DNA from: Nocardia sp. CC227C
GTDB lineage: Bacteria > Actinomycetota > Actinomycetes > Mycobacteriales > Mycobacteriaceae
Direction of reading: 5' to 3'
Length of the DNA stretch: 64,000 bases
Assembly (NCBI RefSeq): GCF_030767025.1
Contig: NZ_JASITE010000017.1
Location: forward strand, 1 to 64,000
The translations under genes were made by a program, and so were the position numbers. This document shows positions 1 through 8,900 of the stretch, piece after piece. Numbering within the stretch: the first letter of the stretch is position 1; each line of letters opens with the position of its first letter. The notes under the pieces were generated by a model. That model was not told the DNA's origin. It was given only the letters and a program-made list of their open reading frames with translations, and did no database searches.

Positions 1-2261
1 GCCGACCCGGTGGCGGCAGCGGCGGCAGCGGCAGCGGCGGTTCCCGCCCTGGCGCGGGCCGTAAGCGCTCGCCGTGGAAGATCGTGCGCCGCACCCTCTA
101 CGTGCTGCTGGCGCTGGGCATCATCCTGCCCAGCACGGTCTTCCTGCTCGCCTACTCGACCGCGTCGGTGCCGCGTCCTGGCGATCTGAAGAACAACCAG
201 GTCGCCCTGATCTACGCCAATGACGGCAGTACGGTGCTGTCCAAGGTCGTTCCGCCCGAGGGCAACCGCACCGACGTCACCATCGACCAGATCCCGCCGC
301 ACGTGCGCAATGCCGTGATGGCGGCCGAGGACCGCGACTTCTACACCAATCCGGGCTTCTCCTTCAGCGGTTTCGCCCGCGCGCTGCGCGACAACCTGAT
401 GGGCAAGGACACCGCGGGCGGTGGCTCCACCATTACGCAGCAGTATGTGAAGAACGCGCTGGTCGGCAACGAGCGCTCGCTCACCCGCAAGATGCGCGAG
501 CTGGTCATCTCGGTCAAGATGGCGCAGGAGTGGTCCAAGGACGACATTCTCACCGCTTACCTGAACACCATCTACTTCGGGCGCGGCGCGTACGGCATCG
601 ACGCGGCGGCCAAGGCGTACTTCGGCAAACCGGTGCAGGAGTTGACCGTTTCCGAGGGCGCGGTGCTGGCGGCGACCATTCAGCAGCCGTCCAACCTGGA
701 CCCGGAGAAGAATCCGACGGGCGCCGAGGAGCGCTGGAAGTACGTGCTCGACGGCATGGTCTCCAGTGGCAAGCTGCCGGCCGCCGAACGCGCGAACATT
801 CAGTTCCCGCAGGTGGTCCCGATCGCCTCGCTGGGTGACAAGAGTCTGGACCAGGGCCCGGAGGGCCTGATCAAATCCAAGGTGCTGGAGGAGCTGAGCG
901 CCGCCGGCATCAGCGAACAGCAGCTCAATACCGAGGGACTGCAGATCACCACCACCATCGACCCGCAGGCGCAGCAGGCCGCCGTGGACGCGGTGACCTC
1001 GAATATGCAGGGCGAGCCGGAGAATCTGCGCACCGCCGTGGTGTCGGTGGATCCGCAGACCGGCGCCGTGCGCGCGTACTACGGCGGCGACAACGGCGCG
1101 GGCTTCGACTTCGCCAGCGCGGGCCTGCCCGCCGGTTCCGCGTTCAAGGTATTCGGCCTGGCGCAGAACCTCGAGATGGGCAAGCCGCTGTCCACGCTGT
1201 ACGACAGCTCCCCGGTCTCCGTGAACGGCATAAAGATCACCAATGTCGAGGGCGAGCAGTGCGGTACGTGCACCATCGCCGAGGCGTTGAAACGCTCGCT
1301 CAACACCAGCTTCTACCGCATGATGCTGGACATGCCGGGCAACGGCCCGCAGAAGATCGCCGATATGGCGCACAAGCTGGGCATTCCGGACAGCATCCCG
1401 GGCGTGGGCGATACGCTCACCGAGCCGGGCGGCGTCGGCCCGAACAACGGCATCGTCCTGGGCCAGTACCAGGTGCGGGTGCTGGATATGGCCTCGGCGT
1501 ACGCCACCCTGGCCGCCTCCGGCGTCTACCACGCGCCGCACTTCGTGCAGAAGGTCGTCGCCTCCGACGGCACCGTCCTGCTCGATCGCGGTGAGGTGGC
1601 CGGTGAGCAGCGCGTCTCGTCCGCGGTGGCCGACAATGTGTCCGCCGCCATGGAGCCCATCGCCGCGTACTCGCGCAACCACGGCTTGGCGGGCGGCCGG
1701 GTGTCCGCTTCCAAGACCGGCACCCACCAGCTCGGCGACACCGGCGAGAACCGCGACGCGTGGATGGTCGGCTACACCCCGCAGCTGTCCACCGCGGTGT
1801 GGGTCGGCACCGAGCAGGGTGATCCACTGCGCGGTGCGAGCGGCATGATCTACGGCTCCGGGCTGCCGTCCGACATCTGGAAGGACACCATGGACGGCGC
1901 GCTCGAGGGCCAGCCGAAGGTGAAGTTCCCGAAGCCGGGCGCCATCGGCGGCCAGGCCGGTGTGCCATCGTGGTCGGCCCCGTACACCGCGCCGTCGTCC
2001 GAGGCCCCGGCGGAGCCGCCGGTGGTCATCACCCAGAGCCCGGTGCAGGTGGGGCCGTTCACGCTGAATATTCCGGGGCTGGCGCCGAATCCGCAGCAAC
2101 AGACCCCGCAGAACATGCCGCAGAATCAGAGCCCCTCCGATGACGGACCGCTGCCCGGCCAGCCGGTCGCGCCGTCGGACGGCACACCGCTGACGACCGC
2201 GCCCGCGCCCACACCGCGGTCGGACAATGGCAACGGCTACGGGTCACCGAACAACCGGTAG
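1..2261 (+). CDS. ponA: Class A penicillin-binding protein (transglycosylase/transpeptidase), 5' end outside window
   Basis: Bifunctional peptidoglycan synthase, anchored in the membrane and acting outside it: the GT51 domain polymerises lipid II and the transpeptidase domain cross-links it. The frame is open from base 3 to the left edge and encodes a Gly/Ser-rich cytoplasmic segment, a basic patch (RKRSPWK) and a membrane helix, so the GTG at 84 is internal and the true start lies upstream. The GT51 signatures EDRDFY (about 328) and GGGSTITQQ (about 418) are present. The transpeptidase triad is complete: SAFK (about 1135), SLN (about 1300) and KTGT (about 1713). The C-terminus is a long Pro/Gln-rich tail, as in mycobacterial PonA1. 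The next gene starts 10 bases later, matching the Rv0050-Rv0051 order. Confidence 0.95.
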   Translation, partial: RPGGGSGGSGSGGSRPGAGRKRSPWKIVRRTLYVLLALGIILPSTVFLLAYSTASVPRPGDLKNNQVALIYANDGSTVLSKVVPPEGNRTDVTIDQIPPHVRNAVMAAEDRDFYTNPGFSFSGFARALRDNLMGKDTAGGGSTITQQYVKNALVGNERSLTRKMRELVISVKMAQEWSKDDILTAYLNTIYFGRGAYGIDAAAKAYFGKPVQELTVSEGAVLAATIQQPSNLDPEKNPTGAEERWKYVLDGMVSSGKLPAAERANIQFPQVVPIASLGDKSLDQGPEGLIKSKVLEELSAAGISEQQLNTEGLQITTTIDPQAQQAAVDAVTSNMQGEPENLRTAVVSVDPQTGAVRAYYGGDNGAGFDFASAGLPAGSAFKVFGLAQNLEMGKPLSTLYDSSPVSVNGIKITNVEGEQCGTCTIAEALKRSLNTSFYRMMLDMPGNGPQKIADMAHKLGIPDSIPGVGDTLTEPGGVGPNNGIVLGQYQVRVLDMASAYATLAASGVYHAPHFVQKVVASDGTVLLDRGEVAGEQRVSSAVADNVSAAMEPIAAYSRNHGLAGGRVSASKTGTHQLGDTGENRDAWMVGYTPQLSTAVWVGTEQGDPLRGASGMIYGSGLPSDIWKDTMDGALEGQPKVKFPKPGAIGGQAGVPSWSAPYTAPSSEAPAEPPVVITQSPVQVGPFTLNIPGLAPNPQQQTPQNMPQNQSPSDDGPLPGQPVAPSDGTPLTTAPAPTPRSDNGNGYGSPNNR

Positions 2262-2270
2262 CCTCTTGCC

Positions 2271-3983
2271 GTGATCGAGCAGGAGTTGGTGCGCGCGCCG
2301 CTGGCCGACGAGCACTCGTCGGCCGGCGGCGCGGACACGGGCGGGGGACGGCCGATGCGCGAAATATCGGGGCGGTACGCCGCACCCGCGCCGCTGGCGT
2401 GGGATCTGCGCTCCGCCGATGATCGGGACAAGCCCAGTCGCAACGACTCCCTGGTCGCCCAACTGAGCACCCTCACCGGTGGTCCGGTCGGCGATCACGC
2501 GCTGATCGGGCGGGTGCGGTTCTGGACGCCCATGCGGGTGCTGTTCGCCTTCGCGGTGATCTTCCTGGCGCTCGGCTGGGGCAGCAAGGCCCCGTGCATT
2601 CAGCAGACCGTCGACGACAACGGGGTCATCGGCCTGGACTGGAACGACGGCCGCCAGTACATCGCCATGTGCTATTCGGATACGGTGCCGCTCTACGGGG
2701 CCGAGCGCCTGAACGAGGGCGCGTTCCCGTACAAGAAGCAGTGGACCGAGACCGGACCGGACGGCGAACCGCAGGTGCGGTACATGGAGTATCCGGTGCT
2801 GTCGGGCCTGTACCAGTACGGATCCATGCAGGTCGCCAAGACCTGGGACGCCGCCTCCCAGCTGTGGGGCCTGCCGGGCGCGCTGCAGGTGGTCATCTAC
2901 TTCAATGTGGTGGCGCTGGGGCTGGCCATGGCGTGGCTGGTGACGGTGTGGGCAACCGCGCTGCTGGCCGGTCGCCGCGTCTGGGATGCGGCGCTGGTGG
3001 CGTGCTCGCCGCTGGTGCTGGTGCACGCGTTCACCAATTTCGACGCTCTCGCAACGGCTTTCGCGGCCGGTGGCCTGCTGGCGTGGGCGCGGCGGCGACC
3101 GGTGCTGGCGGGGGTGCTGCTGGGCCTGGGTGGTGCGGCCAAGCTGTATCCGCTGCTGCTGCTCGGACCGATCCTGGTGCTGTGCCTGCGCGCCGAGCGG
3201 CTCGGGGACGAGGGTTACGGCACCTCGCTGTCCTGGCATCGGCTGGGCCCCATGCGTTCCGGGCTGACGGCCGTCGCCGCCGCGGCCGGTACCTGGGTGG
3301 CGGTGAATCTGCCCATCGCGGTGCTGTACCCCAACGGCTGGTGGGAGTTCTTCCGGCTCAACACCGAACGGCACGCGGATCCGGATTCGGTGTACAACGT
3401 CATCACCTCCTTCACCGGCTGGGCCGGATTCGACGGCTACCTGAATTCCGGTGAGACGCCGTCGATCCTGAATCTGGTGTCGCTGCTGCTGTTCCTGGCC
3501 GCCTGTGCGGGCATCGCCTGGGTCGCGCTGACGGCGGCGCGGCGACCGCGCCTGGCGCAGCTGGCCTTCCTGGTGGTGGCGGCCTTCCTGCTCACCAACA
3601 AGGTATGGAGTCCGCAGTACTCGCTGTGGCTGGTGCCGCTGGCGGTGCTGGCGCTGCCGCATCGGCGAATCCTGTTGGCGTGGATGACCGTCGACGCACT
3701 GGTGTGGGTGCCGCGGATGTACTACTACCTCGGCGAGGACCGCAAGGGCGTACCGGAGCAATGGTTCACCGGCACGGTGATCCTGCGCGATATCGCGGTG
3801 GTCGCGTTGTGCGTCCTGATAGTTCGGCAGATCTACCGCCCCGCCGAGGATCTCGTGCGCCGGGACGGAGCCGACGATCCGGTGGGCGGCGTACTCGACC
3901 ACACGGCGGATCCGGTTTTCCCGTGGCTGCCGCGCCCACTGCGGCCGCGGCCGGGCCGGGTCGCCGCGGCCGCCCACCGGTGA
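2271..3983 (+). CDS. GT87/DUF2029 polytopic membrane glycosyltransferase (Rv0051-like)
   Basis: A 570-residue polytopic membrane protein of the GT-C fold. Family members use polyprenyl-phosphate-linked sugars to glycosylate cell-envelope glycans outside the membrane. After about 85 hydrophilic residues there are roughly ten hydrophobic helices. The conserved KLYPLLLLGP stretch after helix 4 and the SPQYSLWLVPL motif near the end are typical of GT87. The start is GTG at 2271, ten bases after ponA, suggesting co-transcription. It is the positional counterpart of M. tuberculosis Rv0051. A second, shorter paralogue lies at 20023-21417 on the other strand. The acceptor cannot be told from sequence. 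Confidence 0.85.
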   Translation: MIEQELVRAPLADEHSSAGGADTGGGRPMREISGRYAAPAPLAWDLRSADDRDKPSRNDSLVAQLSTLTGGPVGDHALIGRVRFWTPMRVLFAFAVIFLALGWGSKAPCIQQTVDDNGVIGLDWNDGRQYIAMCYSDTVPLYGAERLNEGAFPYKKQWTETGPDGEPQVRYMEYPVLSGLYQYGSMQVAKTWDAASQLWGLPGALQVVIYFNVVALGLAMAWLVTVWATALLAGRRVWDAALVACSPLVLVHAFTNFDALATAFAAGGLLAWARRRPVLAGVLLGLGGAAKLYPLLLLGPILVLCLRAERLGDEGYGTSLSWHRLGPMRSGLTAVAAAAGTWVAVNLPIAVLYPNGWWEFFRLNTERHADPDSVYNVITSFTGWAGFDGYLNSGETPSILNLVSLLLFLAACAGIAWVALTAARRPRLAQLAFLVVAAFLLTNKVWSPQYSLWLVPLAVLALPHRRILLAWMTVDALVWVPRMYYYLGEDRKGVPEQWFTGTVILRDIAVVALCVLIVRQIYRPAEDLVRRDGADDPVGGVLDHTADPVFPWLPRPLRPRPGRVAAAAHR

Positions 3984-4004
3984 CCGGTCCGCGAATACCA
4001 CGGC

Positions 4005-4031
4005 GCCCGCGAACCACTCCGGTTCGCGGGC
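4005..4031. terminator. Bidirectional stem-loop between convergent genes
   Basis: A perfect 11-bp GC-rich stem (4005-4015 with 4021-4031) and a 5-base loop. It lies between the convergent stops at 3983 and 4059. There is no T-tract, as usual for actinobacterial terminators. Confidence 0.7.
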
Positions 4032-4058
4032 ACCCGCTCTCGTCCTTGCCGGCGCGGC

Positions 4059-5531
4059 TCAGCCGCCGATGAAGCGGGCCAGCTGCGGGACCGCCTCGCC
4101 CGGATGCTTGGCCTGGAAGCCCTCGCCGATGGCCTCCATCTTCCAGTCCGATCCGGACTTGGACAGCTTCGCCATCGCCATGGCGGTGAAGGGCATGCCG
4201 CCCGCCAGGGTGAAGCGCGCCAGCTCCCTGTCGCCATTGGCGTCCACCAGTCGGCAGAAGGCATTGGTGACCTGCTCGAAGGTGTGCCCCTTGTAGGAGG
4301 TCACGATGAACAGCATGGTGGTGACCGGAGCGGGAACCCGGGTGAGGTCCACCATGATCTGCTCGTCGTCGCCCGCGCCCTCACCGGTGAGGTTGTCACC
4401 GGAGTGGCGGATGGAGCCGTCCTTGGAGGTCAGGCTGCCGTAGTAGACGACATCCATCACGTTCATGCCCGCGAACAGGATCACCGAGGCGTCCAGGTCG
4501 ATATCCACGGCCCGGCTGCCGAACATGCCGCCGCGCTTGACCGGATCCCAGCCCAGACCCATCCGCACATAGGTCAGCGCCTGGCCGCCCTCCTTGCGGA
4601 GGTTGACGCGCTGACCCTTGACCAGGCTGACCGCGCCGCCGGACTGCGGCAGGTCGCGATCGGGTGCGGGGCCGGACGGTGGGAAGCCGGGTGCGGCACC
4701 GCCGGGAGCACCCTGCCCCGGCGGCGGATAACCACCGGGACCGCCCGGCGGGAAGCCGCCCTGCGGCGCGTAATCCGGTGCGGGCGGCGGGTAGCCCTGT
4801 CCCGGCGGCGGATAGCCCTGACCGGGCGGCGGGTAGCCACCCTGCCCCGGCGGTGGATAGCCACTCTGTCCCGGGGGCGGGTAACCGCCCTGTCCGGGCG
4901 GCGGGTAGCCACCGGCGGGCGGGTAGTCCGGCACGGGCGGCGGGTACTGACCCGGCGGCGGGGTGGCCGGGGTCGGCGGGACGGGCGCCTGCGGCTGCGG
5001 CGGCGGTGCCTGCTGTTGTCCGGCCGGTTCGTTCACCTGCACACCGTGATCGGTGACCAGCGCGGCGAAACCACCGGCGTAGCCCTGCCCGACGGCGCGC
5101 ACCTTCCAACCGCCCTGGCGCCGATACAGTTCCAGCGCGATCACGATGGATTCGCTGCTGAGCCCCTCGATCCGGTACTCGAACAACGGGTTCCCGGACT
5201 GGTCGGACACGTAGGCGACGGGCGCGGGAATCTGCCCGAAGCTGCCGCCGGGCGTGTCGAGCGTGATGACGGCCCGGATCTGCGCGATGTCGGCGGGCAC
5301 CGCCGACAGCGACACCGCCAGCGCGGCGGGCTGCCCCGACGACGCGGGTTGCAGGTTCACGCCGGGACCGCTGGGCTGGTTGAAGAAGACGAAATCGGCG
5401 TCGGAGCGGACCTTTCCGTTCTCGGTGACCAGCAGTGCGGACACATCCGCGGGCGCGCCGATCTGAACCGAGATCACGACGTCGTTGACGGCCAGCGGAC
5501 CGTTCTGGCCCTTAACCAGTGTTGCGGACAA
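4059..5531 (-). CDS. Double TerD-domain protein with Pro/Gly-rich linker
   Basis: TerD-family stress protein of 490 residues with two TerD-type beta-sandwich domains. The N-terminal one (about 1-165) begins SATLVKGQNGPL. The C-terminal one (about 305-490) begins SLVKGQRVNL and carries the acidic stretches DIDLDAS and GDNLTGEGAGDDE, which bind Ca2+ in characterised TerD proteins. Between them is a low-complexity linker of repeated YPPPGQGG-like units. The frame extends to 5648, but I choose the TTG at 5531: CCCTT at 5538-5542 gives AAGGG on the coding strand six bases upstream, and the TerD domain begins at once. It is divergent from the AIM24 operon, sharing a 126-bp promoter region. Tellurite resistance itself cannot be inferred; the family serves membrane-linked stress responses. 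Confidence 0.85.
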   Translation of the reverse strand: MSATLVKGQNGPLAVNDVVISVQIGAPADVSALLVTENGKVRSDADFVFFNQPSGPGVNLQPASSGQPAALAVSLSAVPADIAQIRAVITLDTPGGSFGQIPAPVAYVSDQSGNPLFEYRIEGLSSESIVIALELYRRQGGWKVRAVGQGYAGGFAALVTDHGVQVNEPAGQQQAPPPQPQAPVPPTPATPPPGQYPPPVPDYPPAGGYPPPGQGGYPPPGQSGYPPPGQGGYPPPGQGYPPPGQGYPPPAPDYAPQGGFPPGGPGGYPPPGQGAPGGAAPGFPPSGPAPDRDLPQSGGAVSLVKGQRVNLRKEGGQALTYVRMGLGWDPVKRGGMFGSRAVDIDLDASVILFAGMNVMDVVYYGSLTSKDGSIRHSGDNLTGEGAGDDEQIMVDLTRVPAPVTTMLFIVTSYKGHTFEQVTNAFCRLVDANGDRELARFTLAGGMPFTAMAMAKLSKSGSDWKMEAIGEGFQAKHPGEAVPQLARFIGG

Positions 5532-5657
5532 GATCGACCCTTCGCTTGTCGGTGCGTTCGTCAGCCACTCTACGAGAAACACGCCGTACCTGCGCCGAGG
5601 GTTTTCGGTTAGGGTTGCGGCGACAGTCCGAGTACCCCCGGGGGACATGAACCACCC

Positions 5658-6281
5658 ATGGCGCAGTTGTTCGAAAAATCGAAGAGGGTCATCGAGGCGC
5701 AGCTCGCCGGGGGCAGTATCCGGGCGATCTCCGGGTCGATGGTGGCCTATGAGGGAAACATCCAGTTCAAGAGCGCCGGTTTCGGCGGCGGCGACGGCGT
5801 GCTGGCGGGCCTGAAGCGCCGTGCCACCGGCGAATCGCTCTCACTCATGGAGTGTTCGGGCAACGGGCGGGTCTTCTTCGCCGTGAACGGCCAGGACGTC
5901 ACCGTGGTGAACCTGAACAACGACACGCTCCAGGTGGAGTCGCAGCAGCTGCTGGCCTTCGCCGGAAATCTGCGCACCGACGTGACCTTCGCGGGCCTGC
6001 GCGGCGGAGCCACGGGCGCGGGCCTGTTCACCACCAAGGTGACCGGCCAAGGTCAGGTGGCGCTGCTGTCGGCGGGCGGCCCGCTCATTCATCTGGAGGT
6101 GTCGCCGCAGTATCCGCTGGTGGTGGATCCGGATGCGTTCGTGGCGGCACGCGGCAATCTGAATCAGTCCTTCGTGACCGATGTTTCGTGGCGGTCGGTC
6201 ATGGGCCAGGGTGGCGGGGAGGCGTTCTCGCTGCGCTGGGAAGGGCAGGGCGTGGTGTCGATCCAGCCCGCCGAGCGGTGA
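5658..6281 (+). CDS. AIM24 family protein 1
   Basis: A 207-residue protein of the AIM24/DUF124 family, a mostly beta-strand fold of unknown biochemistry named after a mitochondrial protein. In Actinobacteria such genes often sit beside terD. There is no signal peptide and it should be cytoplasmic. Glycine-flanked beta strands recur throughout, including the LMECSGNGRVFFAVNG segment and the C-terminal VVDPDAFVAARGN motif, which also appears in its two neighbours. It is the first of three tandem paralogues, with 13 bases to the next start. A GGGGGA run lies 11 bases upstream of the ATG. Confidence 0.8.
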   Translation: MAQLFEKSKRVIEAQLAGGSIRAISGSMVAYEGNIQFKSAGFGGGDGVLAGLKRRATGESLSLMECSGNGRVFFAVNGQDVTVVNLNNDTLQVESQQLLAFAGNLRTDVTFAGLRGGATGAGLFTTKVTGQGQVALLSAGGPLIHLEVSPQYPLVVDPDAFVAARGNLNQSFVTDVSWRSVMGQGGGEAFSLRWEGQGVVSIQPAER

Positions 6282-6294
6282 GAGGGCGCACGCG

Positions 6295-6996
6295 ATGTTC
6301 GAGAAAGTGAACAGCAAGGTCGTCAAGGTCCACGCGGGCCAGGCGGGCGGCGTGGTCGCGCGCACCGGCGCGATGCTCTTCTACCAGGGCGATATCTCCT
6401 TCTCCCCGCACCAGATCCCCGGCGCGAGCCAGCTGGGCGGCATGGGCGGTCTGATGGGCATGGCCGGGCGCATGATGACGGGCGAGCACGAGCGCACCAT
6501 GCTGGCCCAGGGCAACGGCGAGGTGCACTACGGGTTCGCGGGTCTGGAGGTGCATGTGGTGCACATGCAGCCCGGCGCGACCCTGCGCGTGGAGGCGTCG
6601 CGGCTGCTGGCCAACACCGCCGGGTTGCAGAGTTCGGTTGTGTCGGTGGCGGGTTCGGGCGGCCAGGGCGGTCGCGGCGGCGGCCTGATGGGCGCGCTGC
6701 GCGGCGCGGCGGCCGGAGTGCTGACCGGGCAGGGCCTGTTCACCACCCAGCTGTCCGGTCAGGGCGCGGCGGTGCTGCTCGGCCACGGCGGATTCATCGA
6801 ATTACAGGTCGGCGGACCGAATCCGGTGGTGGTGGACCCGCAGGCGTTCGTGGCGGCCTACGGCAACGTGCAGACGGAACTGAAGGCGGCGATGAGCTGG
6901 CGCGACGCGGTCGGGCGCGGTTCGGGCGAGGCGATGCAGCTGCACTGCGTCGGCCAAGGCGTCGTATACGTGCAGGCATCCGAAGAGAAGCTGTGA
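6295..6996 (+). CDS. AIM24 family protein 2
   Basis: A 233-residue AIM24 paralogue. Start chosen at ATG 6295 (MFEKVNSK), after the upstream stop at 6281 and a GAGAGGG ribosome site. The open frame reaches back to 6181, but that part overlaps the first gene and has no family similarity. A Gly/Met-rich loop (GGMGGLMGMAG) and an Ala/Gly-rich insertion interrupt the domain. The motif VVDPQAFVAAYGN matches its neighbours. Co-transcribed with 5658-6281 and 7001-7909. Function unknown; AIM24 proteins may bind membranes or metabolites, but nothing here settles that. Confidence 0.8.
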   Translation: MFEKVNSKVVKVHAGQAGGVVARTGAMLFYQGDISFSPHQIPGASQLGGMGGLMGMAGRMMTGEHERTMLAQGNGEVHYGFAGLEVHVVHMQPGATLRVEASRLLANTAGLQSSVVSVAGSGGQGGRGGGLMGALRGAAAGVLTGQGLFTTQLSGQGAAVLLGHGGFIELQVGGPNPVVVDPQAFVAAYGNVQTELKAAMSWRDAVGRGSGEAMQLHCVGQGVVYVQASEEKL

Positions 6997-7000
6997 AGCG

Positions 7001-7909
7001 ATGAGTTACCAGAATCCTCAGGGCGGCTACCCGAATCAGCCTGGCGGCTACCAGCCCGGCTACCAGCAGCCCGGCGGATACCCCAATCAGCAAGGGGGAT
7101 ACCAGGATCCGGGTCAGCAGCAGTTCGCGGGCGGGCATCAGGGCCAGCAGCCGCAGATGCTGAGCCCGATGAATCTCGGTGAGAGCGACAATCTTCCGGG
7201 CAACCACTACGCCTTCTGCATCGATCTCACCCAACCCTGGTTCATGCGCAAGGGCGCGATGATCGCCTACTACGGCGATATGCGGTTCCAGTCGCTCGCG
7301 CACGGCTTGCAGGGCAATCTCATGCACATGGTGTCGCAGCAGTTCTCGGCGCCGCTGTTCACCGGCGACTACGTGGTGGCGGAGGGCCACGGGAAGCTGA
7401 TCATCGGCGACCGCGGCTACGACATCAACTCCTACGACCTCGACGACGGCAACCTGACCGTGCGCGCCGCGAATCTGCTGGCCTTCGAGCCCGGCCTGTC
7501 GCTGAACCAGTCGATCGTGCCCGGCTTCCTCACCCTCATCGGCACCGGCAAGTTCCTGGCCTCCTCCAACGGCCCGGTCATGTTCGCCGAACCGCCGCTG
7601 CGGGTGGATCCGGAGGCGCTGGTGGGCTGGGCGGACTGCCCCTCGCCGAGCCATCACTACGACGAGCGCTGGATCTCCAGCTTCCTGGCGGCCGGGGCGG
7701 CGCGCTTCGGCGTGAATTCCGGTGAGGAGCGGCAGTTCGACTTCACCGGCGCGGGCACCGTGCTCATCCAGTCGTCGGAGAAGGTGCTCGACGATTCCCA
7801 CCTGGTCCGGACCCTCGAGGGCCAGCTCCAGAGCGGGATCACGCCGAGCGGTCTGCAACGCCTGCACAGTGTGATCATGCAGCAGTTGAACGCCCAGCAG
7901 CAGCACTGA
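7001..7909 (+). CDS. AIM24 family protein 3 with Gly/Pro/Gln-rich N-terminus
   Basis: 302 residues. The first about 50 are a disordered run of YPNQ/GGYQ-type repeats rich in Gly, Pro, Gln and Tyr, followed by an AIM24 domain (about 60-285) and a Gln-rich tail. The N-terminal repeats resemble the low-complexity linker of the divergent TerD protein, which suggests the two share a location or partner (inference). The start overlaps no other gene and is four bases after the upstream stop. Confidence 0.8.
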   Translation: MSYQNPQGGYPNQPGGYQPGYQQPGGYPNQQGGYQDPGQQQFAGGHQGQQPQMLSPMNLGESDNLPGNHYAFCIDLTQPWFMRKGAMIAYYGDMRFQSLAHGLQGNLMHMVSQQFSAPLFTGDYVVAEGHGKLIIGDRGYDINSYDLDDGNLTVRAANLLAFEPGLSLNQSIVPGFLTLIGTGKFLASSNGPVMFAEPPLRVDPEALVGWADCPSPSHHYDERWISSFLAAGAARFGVNSGEERQFDFTGAGTVLIQSSEKVLDDSHLVRTLEGQLQSGITPSGLQRLHSVIMQQLNAQQQH

Positions 7910-7939
7910 TCGGCGACACCGCCGAGTACCGCCACCCAC

Positions 7940-7973
7940 CGGGGCACGCCGGATGTGGGCTGTCGGTGCCCCG
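7940..7973 (+). terminator. Stem-loop after AIM24 operon
   Basis: CGGGGCAC (7940-7947) pairs with GTGCCCCG (7966-7973) around an 18-base loop, downstream of the stop at 7909. Confidence 0.45.
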
Positions 7974-8005
7974 CCGGGAGGTCCCGCCGTGGCAGTATCG
8001 GCTGG

Positions 8006-8824
8006 GTGAGCGACGGTGGAGTCGATCCGGCGGCCGGACAGCGGCCGACCGGGCGCGGCGATCCGGCGGTAACGCACGAACAGTATCTGCGGGCGTTCCG
8101 GCACCCCGGCGTGTCCCGCGAACAACTGCACGACCTGCTCGACGCGGTGAACAGTTTCCTCGACACGGTCACCCCGCGCGTCGGCGAGTACGTGCCGCCG
8201 GGCGGGTGGGCCCCCGAATCCACGGCCCTGGCCTTCCGGATCGGCCGCGCGGCGGAGCAGGTGCTCGCCGAACGCGACGAAGCCGACCGCGAGCGGCGGC
8301 GAAGACGCGAGATCCGCGATCGGCTGGTCACCGCGTTGGACGCCGTGCTCGACTGTCTGCGCGTCCTCCCGGATCTCGCCGAAACCGAGGTGACTCTCGG
8401 CACCACCGCCATCAACGAGGGTTTCCAGGTGTTCGAGGACGGGTCGGTGCGCACCACGCGGGCGCAGGAGCGGGGCGCGGATATGGGCGCGCTGGAGCTG
8501 CGCCGCGCCGAACTCGACGAACTGATGACCGATGCGGTGGCCCGGCGCACCGGGTTCATGAACGAGACCGCCGACGTGCTGCGGGAACGACTCGGCGTCG
8601 CGCCCGACGGCGTCGGCATTCCGTGGGTGATCACGGCGGCCGCCCGGGGCGGGCTCGACATCGCCGAACCCTTCGAATTCGCCGCCCACCACCTGCCGAC
8701 CTCACCGCTGCGTGAACTGGTGGTGCAGCTGGTGGCCGACATCGAACTCGCCCGCACCCTCGAGGACGAGACACCGCTGCTCGGCGGCGACGCGGTCACC
8801 GGCGACGACGCGAACGCGGAATAG
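8006..8824 (+). CDS. Hypothetical helical protein
   Basis: About 272 residues; not recognised. Mostly amphipathic helices rich in Arg, Glu, Asp and Ala, with a basic helical stretch (about 85-100), no signal peptide and no membrane segment. The frame is open from 7955, but I prefer the GTG at 8006 because the preceding codons overlap the putative terminator of the AIM24 operon. It lies 76 bases before dhaK on the same strand. A role with the AIM24 or glycerone genes cannot be argued from sequence. Confidence 0.55.
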   Translation: MSDGGVDPAAGQRPTGRGDPAVTHEQYLRAFRHPGVSREQLHDLLDAVNSFLDTVTPRVGEYVPPGGWAPESTALAFRIGRAAEQVLAERDEADRERRRRREIRDRLVTALDAVLDCLRVLPDLAETEVTLGTTAINEGFQVFEDGSVRTTRAQERGADMGALELRRAELDELMTDAVARRTGFMNETADVLRERLGVAPDGVGIPWVITAAARGGLDIAEPFEFAAHHLPTSPLRELVVQLVADIELARTLEDETPLLGGDAVTGDDANAE

Positions 8825-8900
8825 CCGCGAATCCGACGCACGCGGGCGGCCGTGATGGGAGCCTGAATTCGGACCGGCTTTCGCCAGAAGGAGCGTTCGG

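Noticed and set aside
4104..5612. Long plus-strand open frame opposite the double TerD gene
   Set aside because: Arg/Gly/His-rich with no domain; a mirror of the Pro-rich TerD linker on the other strand.
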